Shown here: one piece after another, positions 7,376-14,912 of the stretch
How positions within the stretch are numbered: position 1 is the first letter of the stretch
Layout of the letters: each line of letters opens with the position of its first letter
Origin: Hyphomicrobium_A sp039933175
Lineage (GTDB): Bacteria > Pseudomonadota > Alphaproteobacteria > Rhizobiales > Hyphomicrobiaceae
DNA: 19,870 nucleotides
Assembly: GCA_039933175.1 (NCBI GenBank)
Contig: JBDTOR010000030.1
Location: 1-19,870 of the forward strand
Direction: 5' to 3'
Made by a program: the position numbers and the translations under genes
Notes under the pieces: generated by a model
Databases searched by the model: none
What the model saw: the letters and a program-made list of their open reading frames with translations, nothing else
Told to the model about the DNA's origin: nothing

Positions 7376-7924
7376 TCAGGCTGGGATGCTGACGAGGGTT
7401 CCCGGACGGAGCGCTTGCAGCAGGCGCAGCAGATGCGGCCGCGCCAGTGCGATGCATCCCTCGGTCGCCTTTAACCCCGGGCCCGCGACGTGCATGAACA
7501 CCGCGCTGCCGCGCCCGGCAATGCGCGGCCGCTCGTTGTAGTCCATCACGACGACGACATCGTAGAGCCCGTCCGAGCGCCACATCTGTTCGGCGCTGGC
7601 CGGATAGGGGTAGTGAACCGGGCGGTTGTAGTTACGATCCTGTGGCGCGTCGCACCATCCGTCGGCCGGCACGATCGGCGACATCGGCAGCCGCGTGCGT
7701 GGCCGCAACAGCCGGTCCGGCCGATAGAAAGCCCGCCGCAGCGCGAACGCGCCCATAGGCGTCGCGCCGTCCCCCTCCCGCTTACCGGCCAGCCGCCCGC
7801 TGCGGCCCAAGGCACACGGAAAGCTCAGGTTGCCATAGGTCAGCACGCCCCGCGATGAATGGGCCGCCAGGCTCTTCACGACGATTTTAAGTGCCGACTG
7901 CCGAAGGCAGCTATGCGTCTTCAT
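7376..7924 (-). CDS. YkuD-type L,D-transpeptidase domain protein (COG3786-like)
   Basis: The family forms or uses L,D (3-3) links in peptidoglycan, or attaches proteins to it, through a catalytic cysteine. The 182-residue product is a single YkuD domain with the features of the COG3786-like subgroup: PCALGRSG and KREGDGATPMGAF (48–60), the DGWCDAPQDRNYNRPV section (88–102), AEQMWRSDGLYDVVVVMDYN (111–130), and the catalytic region FMHVAGPGLKATEGCIAL with His145 and Cys157. The usual S-x-G-C is T-E-G-C. I see no convincing signal peptide at the N-terminus (MKTHSCLRQSALKIVVKS), so export is uncertain. It is divergent from the CenR-like gene, with about 100 bases between starts. It converges on amtB but has no T tract of its own at the terminator. 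Confidence 0.85.
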   Translation of the reverse strand: MKTHSCLRQSALKIVVKSLAAHSSRGVLTYGNLSFPCALGRSGRLAGKREGDGATPMGAFALRRAFYRPDRLLRPRTRLPMSPIVPADGWCDAPQDRNYNRPVHYPYPASAEQMWRSDGLYDVVVVMDYNERPRIAGRGSAVFMHVAGPGLKATEGCIALARPHLLRLLQALRPGTLVSIPA

Positions 7925-7981
7925 TGGAGCTTCCCGGCGCGCGTGCTATTCGCATCCCCAGATAAAGCCGACAGGGGCCCC

Positions 7982-8008
7982 GGCCAAGGATTTTGCAGAT
8001 CCTCGGCC
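7982..8008. repeat. Inverted repeat upstream of the response regulator gene
   Basis: GGCCAAGGAT (7982–7991) and ATCCTCGGCC (7999–8008) form a ten-base inverted repeat with one mismatch around a seven-base spacer. It ends 19 bases before the regulator ATG and lies between divergent genes, so it could be an operator or a leader hairpin. Which of these it is cannot be decided from sequence. Confidence 0.5.
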
Positions 8009-8027
8009 ACACCAGTGCCGGAGCGAA

Positions 8028-8720
8028 ATGAATATGAGCACTGCACGACGCATTCTTATCGTCGACGACGACGAGGAACTGCGCGAGACCCTGAAAGACC
8101 AACTCATCCTGCACGATGAATTCGAGGTGCTGACCGCCGGTACCGCCTCGAAAGGTATGGAGCTCGCCAAGTCCGATCACTACGACCTCGTCGTTTTCGA
8201 CGTGTCGCTCCCCGATATGGATGGCCGCGAAGCCGTGCGGTTTCTGCGCAAGTCGGGCTTCAAGACGCCGATCGTCATGCTGACCGGCAATGTCTCGGAC
8301 GCCGACCAGATTCTTGGTCTCGACGCGGGCGCCAACGACTACATCACCAAGCCGTTCAAGTTCGCCGTGCTGCTCGCCCGCATCCGCGCGCAGCTGCGCC
8401 AGCACGAGCAGAGCGAGGACGCAGTCTTCGCCATTGGCCCCTACACGTTCAAGCCGGCGTCGAAGCTGCTCATCAACGACAAGGGCACGAAGATCCGGCT
8501 GACCGAAAAGGAAACCTCGATCCTCAAGTACCTCTATCGCTCCGGCGACAAGGTCGTATCCCGCGACACGCTGCTGCACGAGGTGTGGGGCTACAACGCC
8601 GGCGTGACGACACACACGCTCGAAACGCACATCTACCGGCTGCGGCAGAAGATCGAGAAGGATCCCTCGAGCGCCGAGCTGCTGGTCACCGAAGCCGGCG
8701 GCTATCGCCTCGTGCCCTGA
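8028..8720 (+). CDS. OmpR/PhoB-family response regulator, CenR-like
   Basis: This is a two-component DNA-binding regulator. The 230-residue product has a receiver domain (about 8–123) with the acidic triad DDD (13–15), phosphoacceptor Asp58 in LVVFDVSLPDMDG, Thr86 in MLTG and Lys108 in YITKPF, then a winged-helix domain (about 132–230) with LTEKETSILKYL, VWGYNAGVTTHTLETHIYRLRQKI and the C-terminal GGYRLVP. All phosphorylation residues are intact. No histidine kinase is adjacent. The sequence type and the neighbouring CNB protein recall the CenR/OtpR envelope-stress regulator of Caulobacter and Brucella, where I remember a similar pairing; that identity is inference. GGAG at 8020–8023 serves the ATG at 8028; an in-frame ATG at 8034 is also possible. 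Confidence 0.93.
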   Translation: MNMSTARRILIVDDDEELRETLKDQLILHDEFEVLTAGTASKGMELAKSDHYDLVVFDVSLPDMDGREAVRFLRKSGFKTPIVMLTGNVSDADQILGLDAGANDYITKPFKFAVLLARIRAQLRQHEQSEDAVFAIGPYTFKPASKLLINDKGTKIRLTEKETSILKYLYRSGDKVVSRDTLLHEVWGYNAGVTTHTLETHIYRLRQKIEKDPSSAELLVTEAGGYRLVP

Positions 8721-8885
8721 GAAGGTTTTCAACAGCCCGTGTGGACTGTGTGTGGATGCCGCGCGCATGTGTTGTGCGTCGGGCATAGGCAGTTGCCGCG
8801 AATCATTCGAAGTTGCGGGCCGTTAGAGCCGACCCGCGCGTCCGTCAGGGTGTGGACGCATTTGGGGTAAGTCTCGCGTTCAGCT

Positions 8886-9449
8886 GTGCAAACAACTCGA
8901 ACGGTGACCTTGGACCTTTTTGCTGGACACCTCGCGGTGCTGCCGCTTTTTCGCGGCCTCAGCCCGCTGCAAATCGCCGCCATCGCGCGCCGCGCCGAGC
9001 GCATCGCCTATCATCCAGGCGCCTTCATCATCGAGGAGAACGCCGTCGCTGAGGCTGCCGTGCTGATCATCGCCGGCACAGCCGCCCGTGTGAGCGGACC
9101 CGAACTCGCCTCGCGCTCCGAGCCGGTGGCGCCCGGCTCGCTATTGGGCGAGGCCGCCATGCTCATCGAAACCACGCATAGCTCGACCGTTGTGGCGCGC
9201 ACTGCTGTGCGCGCCGTGCATATCACCCGCGATGCCATGCAGGAGCAGATGCTGCAGGATCCGGCGCTGGCCGACCGGCTCGTGCAGAACCTTGCCAAAA
9301 GGCTCATGGAATTCGCCGACGAATTGCGCCGCGTCGATAATTTGCTGGGGCGGGAGGGTGTTGAGGCCGCCCGCAAGGCAGCGGCAATCGAGGCGGCCAG
9401 CACCGTCGAGGCGCCTGCCGCGGTCGCCCTAATAGCGCCAACGCACTGA
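8886..9449 (+). CDS. Cyclic-nucleotide-binding-domain protein without a DNA-binding domain
   Basis: The 187-residue product has one Crp-type CNB barrel (about 15–130), beginning LFAGHLAVLPLFRGLSPLQ and including HPGAFIIEENAVAEAAVLIIAGTA. The phosphate-binding cassette is GSLLGEAAMLIETTHSSTVVA (84–104): Glu89 is kept, but the arginine that holds the cyclic phosphate is replaced by His98/Ser99, so cyclic-nucleotide binding is doubtful. A helical, charged segment (RLVQNLAKRLMEFADELRRV, 131–150) follows and then an Ala-rich tail; there is no helix-turn-helix. It starts with GTG at 8886, with an in-frame TAA 18 bases upstream and a weak ribosome-binding site; GTG at 8904 is an alternative. It follows the CenR-like gene on the same strand by 165 bases. 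Similar Brucella genes are annotated as cAMP-dependent kinase regulatory subunits. Confidence 0.82.
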   Translation: MQTTRTVTLDLFAGHLAVLPLFRGLSPLQIAAIARRAERIAYHPGAFIIEENAVAEAAVLIIAGTAARVSGPELASRSEPVAPGSLLGEAAMLIETTHSSTVVARTAVRAVHITRDAMQEQMLQDPALADRLVQNLAKRLMEFADELRRVDNLLGREGVEAARKAAAIEAASTVEAPAAVALIAPTH

Positions 9450-9478
9450 CGGATCGTGACAAAGTCGATTTGGGCATG

Positions 9479-9514
9479 AAAAAACGCCCAACCCCGGGGG
9501 GAGGGGTTGGGCGT
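9479..9514 (-). terminator. Minus-strand intrinsic terminator
   Basis: A perfect 12-bp inverted repeat, ACGCCCAACCCC (9484–9495) and GGGGTTGGGCGT (9503–9514), has a seven-base loop. Six A at 9479–9484 become a U tract on the minus strand only. It would end the candidate small RNA or a read-through lolA transcript; lolA itself stops about 235 bases upstream. Confidence 0.88.
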
Positions 9515-9613
9515 CGAGAGCGCTTTCGCGCGTGGTGTCGGGAGGGAATCCGACACCCAGGTGATGTCTTTCGGCTAGACGGGGGGCACTACCGATACAG
9601 GGTGACATCACCT
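9479..9613 (-). ncRNA. Candidate small RNA with C-rich hairpin loops
   Basis: Read on the minus strand, four hairpins follow each other almost without spacing. H1 pairs AGGTGATGTC (9613–9604) with GACATCACCT (9568–9559), with an inner TCGG/CCGA stem and a loop containing six C (9586–9581). H2 pairs GGTGTCGG (9557–9550) with CCGACACC (9541–9534) around ATTCCCTC. H3 is GCGC-GAAA-GCGC (9531–9520). H4 is the 12-bp terminator. Three of the four loops are C-rich, as in anti-Shine-Dalgarno small RNAs of alphaproteobacteria. There is no coding frame that explains the structure. A possible promoter, TTGTGA (9675–9670), 16 bases, CTATTG (9653–9648), would start the RNA near 9641, giving about 160 nt. 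It could instead be a processed 3' end of the lolA transcript. Confidence 0.62.
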
Positions 9614-9749
9614 GACTAGGTTGAGTTAAGCTCAAAGGGCTGAAGTTCAATAGAGCCCGGCCCCGGCTATCACAAAAATGTTACCAACGCCGGCGGGGTT
9701 TTCCCCAGCCCGCTATTGCCAGAGCCCGAACAGCCACACTGGGCGGCGT

Positions 9750-10538
9750 TCAGGGCGTGCCCATGGGCCGTCCGATGGCCTTGATCTTGAACAGCTCGCC
9801 GTCCAACTCGGCAGCCTTGGTGAGGTCCGAGACCTGCACCCGCGTATCGAGGCCCTGGGCGTCCTTGGTCACCCACTCTTTCAACTCTAGGGCGGGCTTG
9901 GTCGACATGAACAACTTGATCTGGCCGGGAGTGTCGGGATTCTTGTCGATCAGGCCGACGACCAAAAGGTCTTCCGATTCCTGCACTTCCATGATGCGCG
10001 CATCGCGGACCAGATCGACGTCGGTGCGCAGCAGCAGCCGGAACGGCGTCTCGTCGAGCGCCAAGCGATCCTCGTTGTTGAGATCGAGATCCTGAATGGC
10101 GAGATAGTGGCCGTCGGAAACGACGATCTGCCGCGAGGGACGGGCATAGTCGAAGCGGAAGCGGCCGGGGCGCTTGACGTAGAACTTGCCCTTCATGCGC
10201 TTGTTGTCGGCACTCGTCTGCACGAAGTTGCCTTGCAGCGTGTCGAGGCCGCTGAAATAGGCCGATACTTTGTGAACCAGCTCCGTCTGCCGGGCGTCGA
10301 GCGTGATCCCTTCGCCGGGTTTCGCAGGAGCGACTTGTGCGCTCCATGCCGAGCCGGAACCGGCCGCGGGTTCGGAGGCTGCGGGAGCGGCGGGTTGCGC
10401 TGCTGCAGGGGCGGGAGGCTTGGCGGGGGTCGGGGCCGGAACGTTGAGCGGCTTCTCCTCGCCCATCGCGCCTACCGGCGCCAGCAACAAGCCCAATGAT
10501 GCGATCGCCGCAACCGCGATTGCTCTCAGCTCCAGCAT
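9750..10538 (-). CDS. lolA: Outer-membrane lipoprotein carrier protein LolA family
   Basis: LolA carries lipoproteins across the periplasm from the LolCDE complex to the outer membrane. From the ATG at 10538 the product has 262 residues: a signal peptide (about 1–25, MLELRAIAVAAIASLGLLLA), a linker very rich in Pro and Ala (about 33–72), and a LolA-type open beta-barrel domain (about 80–262) with LDTLQGNFVQTSADNKRMKG, FYVKRPGRFRFDYA, SDGHYLAIQDLDLN and FRLLLRTDVDL. The linker makes it longer than the roughly 200-residue enterobacterial LolA. An in-frame ATG at 10589 would add 17 residues before the hydrophobic core and seems less likely. It lies 143 bases downstream of ftsK on the same strand, and is probably transcribed with it. 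No LolB is nearby; alphaproteobacteria often lack one. Confidence 0.9.
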   Translation of the reverse strand: MLELRAIAVAAIASLGLLLAPVGAMGEEKPLNVPAPTPAKPPAPAAAQPAAPAASEPAAGSGSAWSAQVAPAKPGEGITLDARQTELVHKVSAYFSGLDTLQGNFVQTSADNKRMKGKFYVKRPGRFRFDYARPSRQIVVSDGHYLAIQDLDLNNEDRLALDETPFRLLLRTDVDLVRDARIMEVQESEDLLVVGLIDKNPDTPGQIKLFMSTKPALELKEWVTKDAQGLDTRVQVSDLTKAAELDGELFKIKAIGRPMGTP

Positions 10539-10681
10539 GGGCCCCCGCGTCTCCCGAATCGTCCCGAATTTGAGCCTTAGATAGAGCATCCCCGCGCGCG
10601 CGGAAACTCCCTGCTAGCGCTCTTCGCCGAACAATACGTCTAGATGTGGGCGATTGCCTATGCGGCAAGCCGCGAGGGGGG

Positions 10682-13282
10682 TCAGCCGGCTGCCGCGCGA
10701 GCCCCGCCGCCATCGCGGCCAGTGATGAGAATCTCGCGTTTGCCGGTGCTGTTAGCGGCGCCGATGAGACCTTCCGTCTCCATGCGCTCGATGAGGTCGG
10801 CGGCACGATTGTAGCCGATCGACAGACGGCGTTGGATGTAGCTGGTCGAAGCCTTGCGATCGCGCAGCACGATGGCAACGGCCATGTCGTAGAGGTCGTC
10901 CTCGCTGGCGGCGCGGGCGTCGGCACCGGGCGTCTCGGCGGCTGCCGGCGTATCGGTGATGCCGTCGACGTAGCTCGGCGTGCCCTGGCGGCGCAGCGCT
11001 TCGGCGATGCGTTCGACCTCCTCGTCGGAGACGAACGGACCGTGCGCGCGAATGATCTGCCCCATGCCGAGCGAATACAGCATGTCGCCCTGGCCAAGCA
11101 GCTGCTCGGCGCCCTGCTCGTTGAGAATGGTTCGGCTGTCGATCTTGGAGGCGACCTTGAAGCTGATGCGCGCCGGGAAGTTCGCCTTGATAGTGCCGGT
11201 GACGATATCGACGGACGGGCGCTGCGTCGCCATGATGAGGTGGATGCCGGCGGCGCGCGCCATCTGCGCCAGACGCTGCACGGCGCTCTCGATTTCCTTG
11301 CCGGCGACGATCATCAGGTCGGCGAACTCGTCGACGACGACGACGATGTACGGCATGGTCTCGGCCGCCATCTCCTGCTGCTCATAGATGGCTTCGCCGG
11401 TGCGTTCGTCGAAGCCGGTCTGCACGGTGCGCGAAAGATGCTCGTTGCGGCTCTGCGCCTTCTTCACGCGCGTGTTGAAGGCGTCGATGTTGCGCACCGA
11501 CAGCGCCGCCATGCGCTTGTAGCGCTCTTCCATTTCGCCGACGACCCAGTTGAGGGCAGCGACGGCCTTGTGCGGATCGGTGACGACGGGCGTCAGAAGA
11601 TGCGGAATGCCGTTGTAAACCGACAGCTCAAGCATTTTTGGGTCGATCATCAGCAGGCGGCAGTCTTCCGGCGAGCGCCGATAAAGTAGCGACAGGATCA
11701 TGGCGTTGATGCCGACCGACTTGCCCGAGCCGGTGGTGCCGGCGACGAGCAGATGCGGCATGCGCGCGAGGTCGGCGACGATGGGCTCGCCGCCGATCGA
11801 CTTGCCGAGCGCCATCGGTAACGCGGCGTCGGTCGAGCGGAAGGCATCGGCTTCGAAGATCTCGCGCAGGTAGACGGTCTCGCGGCGCACGTTCGGCAGT
11901 TCGATGCCGATGACGTTGCGGCCAGGCACGATGGCCGCGCGCGCCGAGGTGACGCTGAGCGAGCGGGCGATGTCCTCGGCGAGGGCGACGACGCGCGACG
12001 ATTTCGTGCCGCGCGCAGGCTCCAGCTCGAACAGGGTGACGACAGGGCCGGGCTTGATCTCGCGCACTTCGCCTTTGATCGAGAAATCGGCGAGCACTTC
12101 TTCAAGCAGGCGCGCCGTGCCGCGCAGCACCGACTGGGTGAAGGTCGGGCCAGCCTTTGTGGCGGCGGGGCGGCGCAGGAGGTTGAGCGAGGGCGGCCGG
12201 TAGGCGCCGCGCGCTTGCGCGAGCCCGGCAAACAAGCTGCTGCGCTTGGATTTCGGTTGCGGCGCCGGGGCGCGCTCTTCAATCGGCATCTCGACGACCG
12301 GCGCCTCGCTGCCGGCGGGACGCTCGACGTTGGCGGGGGCGAAGCGGCGGGCGATCGCGCGGCTTTCCGCGTCGGTGCTGTCGTCGAAGTCGGATTCGCG
12401 ACCGCTAGGAAGATCATCATGAACAGCCGCAGCGGCGGCACTGCCCTTGCGGGCCGCGATTGCCTGCGCGAATGCAGCTTGAACGACGTGGTTTGGCCGC
12501 TCGAACGCTGCGGGGCCTGGCAGGAACGGCTCGCGGCGGGTGCCGTACGCGGGTTCGGCGTCGGTTGCGTAGCGGGTGCGCTGCGGTTCGCGGGCAGCAA
12601 TGGCGGGCTCGAACGCCACGGCGGCGCGGGCGAAGTGCTGCCCCAGCCATTCGGGGACCAGTGCGCCGCGGCGGCGTGACAGGCGCCGGCTACGCTCGAT
12701 GAGACGGTTGAGATCGTCGCGCTCCAGCCCGACGCTATATCCCAGCAGCGCGAAGCCGCTGAGGAAGTAGGCAAGGCCAGCGAGCGGCATGACGCTCTCG
12801 CCGCCGACGAGGTCGAGCACGGTGGCGGTGAGCTTGTAGACCCAGTCGCCGACAATGCCGCCGAAGCTATGGCCGAACGGCCAGCCGGCCGACAGCGGCA
12901 GCGCTGCGAAGCCCCCGGCCAACAGCAGAACGGCAAGCGGGAATAGACTGGTCTTTTTGCGATTGCTGCAGATGCGCTCGGCGAGCATCAGCTCAAGCCC
13001 CCAAAACATGGGAGCGAGCAGCAGAAAGACGCCGGCGAAACCGAGTGCGTTGAGCAGTACGTCGGCGAAGATGGCGCCCGGCGATCCAAGCGCGTTGGTT
13101 GCGACGCCGTCGGCGGCATGTGTGAGGCTGGGGTCGGACTGCGACCACGTCAGGAGGCTTGCCCACGCGGCAGCGATGCTCACCAGGAGCGCGAGCCCTC
13201 CGGCGCGGATCGACCATCCAATCAGCCTCTCTTCCATAGCGGACGGAAGGAGGCGTCTCGGGTCATGAGACCTGAGCGGCAT
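10682..13282 (-). CDS. ftsK: DNA translocase FtsK
   Basis: FtsK is a septal DNA pump that clears and aligns chromosome termini at division. The 866-residue product has an N-terminal membrane domain with about four to five helices (between residues 27 and 184), a Pro/Ala/charged linker (about 190–375), the alpha/beta motor (about 380–765) with Walker A GTTGSGKS (515–522), Walker B IVVVVDEFADLM (646–657) and MATQRPSVDIVTGTIKANFP (684–703), and the gamma winged helix (about 793–856) with YIQRRLSIGYNRAADLIERME, which reads polar KOPS-type DNA sites. All parts are intact. The start at 13282 gives MPLRSHDP; an ATG at 13237 (MEERLIGW) is possible but lacks a ribosome-binding site. It begins 15 bases after the aminotransferase stop, so the two are likely co-transcribed. 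Confidence 0.97.
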   Translation of the reverse strand: MPLRSHDPRRLLPSAMEERLIGWSIRAGGLALLVSIAAAWASLLTWSQSDPSLTHAADGVATNALGSPGAIFADVLLNALGFAGVFLLLAPMFWGLELMLAERICSNRKKTSLFPLAVLLLAGGFAALPLSAGWPFGHSFGGIVGDWVYKLTATVLDLVGGESVMPLAGLAYFLSGFALLGYSVGLERDDLNRLIERSRRLSRRRGALVPEWLGQHFARAAVAFEPAIAAREPQRTRYATDAEPAYGTRREPFLPGPAAFERPNHVVQAAFAQAIAARKGSAAAAAVHDDLPSGRESDFDDSTDAESRAIARRFAPANVERPAGSEAPVVEMPIEERAPAPQPKSKRSSLFAGLAQARGAYRPPSLNLLRRPAATKAGPTFTQSVLRGTARLLEEVLADFSIKGEVREIKPGPVVTLFELEPARGTKSSRVVALAEDIARSLSVTSARAAIVPGRNVIGIELPNVRRETVYLREIFEADAFRSTDAALPMALGKSIGGEPIVADLARMPHLLVAGTTGSGKSVGINAMILSLLYRRSPEDCRLLMIDPKMLELSVYNGIPHLLTPVVTDPHKAVAALNWVVGEMEERYKRMAALSVRNIDAFNTRVKKAQSRNEHLSRTVQTGFDERTGEAIYEQQEMAAETMPYIVVVVDEFADLMIVAGKEIESAVQRLAQMARAAGIHLIMATQRPSVDIVTGTIKANFPARISFKVASKIDSRTILNEQGAEQLLGQGDMLYSLGMGQIIRAHGPFVSDEEVERIAEALRRQGTPSYVDGITDTPAAAETPGADARAASEDDLYDMAVAIVLRDRKASTSYIQRRLSIGYNRAADLIERMETEGLIGAANSTGKREILITGRDGGGARAAAG

Positions 13283-13297
13283 CTCGAACGTACTCTG

Positions 13298-14530
13298 TTA
13301 CGCAAGTACTACTACTAATCGTTCGAGTGCCTCACCGACCGTCGCAGGGTCACGGACCAAAGCCAGGCGCAGGTAGTTCGCCCCCGGATTGGTCCCATCG
13401 CGTCCGGCTTGAGCCAGGAAGGCACCGGGTAGAACCTTGACACCTGCGCGTTGCCATAAGGTTACTGTTGCCTGAGCAGCGCCCCCAAAGTTGCTCACAT
13501 CGAGCCAGAGGAAGAAGCCGCCGGCCGGCCGGCGGTAACCGTACCGGGGCCCGAGAACGCGGTCGCAGACTTCGAATTTGCGCCGATAGGCTTCGCGATT
13601 GGCCTCGACATGCGCCTCGTCCGCCCAGACAGCGGCAGAGACATGCTGCGTCGGACCCGGCACCTGCGGCGCCACCATGTTGCGGATCTCCGCGAAGGTA
13701 TCGATGAAGGCCGCATCGCCGGCGCAGAAGCCCGAACGCAATCCCGGCAAGTTGGATCGCTTCGACAGCGAGTTGAAGACGACGAGATTGGCGAAGCGAT
13801 CCGGCGTCGCCGCCGCGACCTGCAGCGCGCCTGTGGGCGGCGCCCCGGTGTACAGCTCCGAGTAGCATTCGTCGAAGAACAACATGAAGTCGTGGGTGCG
13901 AGCGAGTTTGAGGGCGTGAGCTATGTACGCCGGGCTGGCGACGGCGCCCTGCGGGTTGGCCGGCGAGCACAAGTAGAGTGCCACGGTACGCTCGAGCAGC
14001 GCTTTGTCGGCGGCAAGAGCGTCGAGATCGGGCAGGTGCCCCGTCGCTTCTGTCGCATTGAGGAACACAGGCTCGGCGTCGGCCGCCAGCGCGCCGCCGA
14101 TGTAGGCGCTGTAGTACGGATTGCACATCACGATGGCCGCGCGGCCGCGCACCGCTTTGCGCCCGGCGGCCGGCAGCGCAGCGAGAAAAAGCCCTTCGCG
14201 TGAGCCATTTATGGGCAAAACTTCGCGGTCGGGGTCGAGCGCGGCAGCCGCGCCATAGCGCCGTCCGGACCAGGCGGAGATGGCGGCGCGCAGCTCGGTG
14301 GTGCCGCGGATCGGCGGATAGTTCGCGTATCCCGAAGCCGCCTCGAGCAACCGCTCGACGACGAACGGCGGCATCGGCTCGCGCGGCTCGCCGATCGTCA
14401 GGTCGATCGGTGCGGTGTGGCCGCCGGACGATGCGCCGAGCAGCCGGCGCAATTGCGTGAAGGGCGAGAGGACGGCGCCGTTGGCGAGCGCCGCGAGGCC
14501 GGACGGAAATGTCCCGGGTTGTGAAGTCAT
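13298..14530 (-). CDS. dapC: Class I/II PLP aminotransferase, DapC-like
   Basis: It probably transfers an amino group from glutamate to N-succinyl-2-amino-6-ketopimelate in the lysine and meso-diaminopimelate pathway that feeds peptidoglycan. The 410-residue product is a fold-type I PLP enzyme: SANPQG with Asn192, LFFDECYSELY with Asp220, the PLP lysine Lys257 in NSLSKRSNLPGLRSGF, and the carboxylate-binding Arg388 in NYLRLALV. The SLSKRSNxPGLRSGFxAGD pattern is, as I recall it, characteristic of the proteobacterial DapC family. Close aminotransferases of other specificity cannot be excluded. Location directly upstream of ftsK (15 bases) fits an envelope and division role. The gene ends with GTAGTAGTAC-type codons for three valines. 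Confidence 0.8.
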   Translation of the reverse strand: MTSQPGTFPSGLAALANGAVLSPFTQLRRLLGASSGGHTAPIDLTIGEPREPMPPFVVERLLEAASGYANYPPIRGTTELRAAISAWSGRRYGAAAALDPDREVLPINGSREGLFLAALPAAGRKAVRGRAAIVMCNPYYSAYIGGALAADAEPVFLNATEATGHLPDLDALAADKALLERTVALYLCSPANPQGAVASPAYIAHALKLARTHDFMLFFDECYSELYTGAPPTGALQVAAATPDRFANLVVFNSLSKRSNLPGLRSGFCAGDAAFIDTFAEIRNMVAPQVPGPTQHVSAAVWADEAHVEANREAYRRKFEVCDRVLGPRYGYRRPAGGFFLWLDVSNFGGAAQATVTLWQRAGVKVLPGAFLAQAGRDGTNPGANYLRLALVRDPATVGEALERLVVVLA

Positions 14531-14693
14531 GCGGGCAAGCCCTCACGCGTGCGCCAACGTGCTGGCCGCAGCCAATAGCTGGGGCACGTCGCAGCGTAAA
14601 GCCGCGTCGTCAATCAAGAAGATTGTGGAGAGCTTCGGGCCAGGCGTTGGCGAGCCGTTCGCGTCTAAAGGCGCGCCGCAAGAGTCGCCCGTC

Positions 14694-14831
14694 TTAGACG
14701 TTAGCCGTTGTGGCCCCGACGTGAGAGGCGCCAACGACATAGACACTGCTGCCAAGGCGCAGTGAGCCGGTGCAGCCGGTCACCATGAGGGCGACGGCGG
14801 CGAGGAGGGTGGCAACGAGAACTCGGTACAT
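14694..14831 (-). CDS. Small lipoprotein, 45 residues
   Basis: This short gene encodes MYRVLVATLLAAVALMVTGC followed by a 25-residue remainder ending SHVGATTANV. The start is a type II signal peptide with a basic n-region, hydrophobic core and lipobox LMVTGC, so Cys20 should be lipidated and the mature protein would be only 26 residues. GGAG lies six bases before the ATG at 14831; an in-frame ATG at 14837 touches the same GGAG and is less likely. The first mature residues after Cys are TGSLR, with no Asp at +2 to suggest inner-membrane retention, so outer-membrane delivery through the LolA pathway is plausible. It lies between dapC (same strand, downstream) and a divergent helical protein. 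I recognise no family for the mature part. Confidence 0.7.
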   Translation of the reverse strand: MYRVLVATLLAAVALMVTGCTGSLRLGSSVYVVGASHVGATTANV

Positions 14832-14912
14832 ACGCATCTCCGCAACACGAAATGGGGTGCCATAGGCGTTGAGGAGCAGGGTGAAGTTTTTTGGTTAAGA
14901 ATTGGTGGACGT

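Noticed and set aside
7911..8786. Minus-strand open frame of 291 codons over the response regulator
   Set aside because: It is antisense to a clear OmpR-family gene and shows no domain of its own.
8740..8859. Three TGTGGA(C/T) sequences (8740, 8751, 8851) that look like partial DnaA boxes
   Set aside because: Each matches at most seven of nine DnaA-box positions, and there is no dnaA, AT-rich unwinding region or parABS context to support an origin.
10646..11689. Plus-strand open frame of 347 codons inside ftsK
   Set aside because: Mirror frame of the conserved FtsK motor domain, with a histidine/aspartate/valine-rich meaningless product.
14543..14755. Minus-strand 70-codon frame overlapping the small lipoprotein
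   Set aside because: It is in another frame from the lipoprotein, has no ribosome-binding site and no recognisable protein features.
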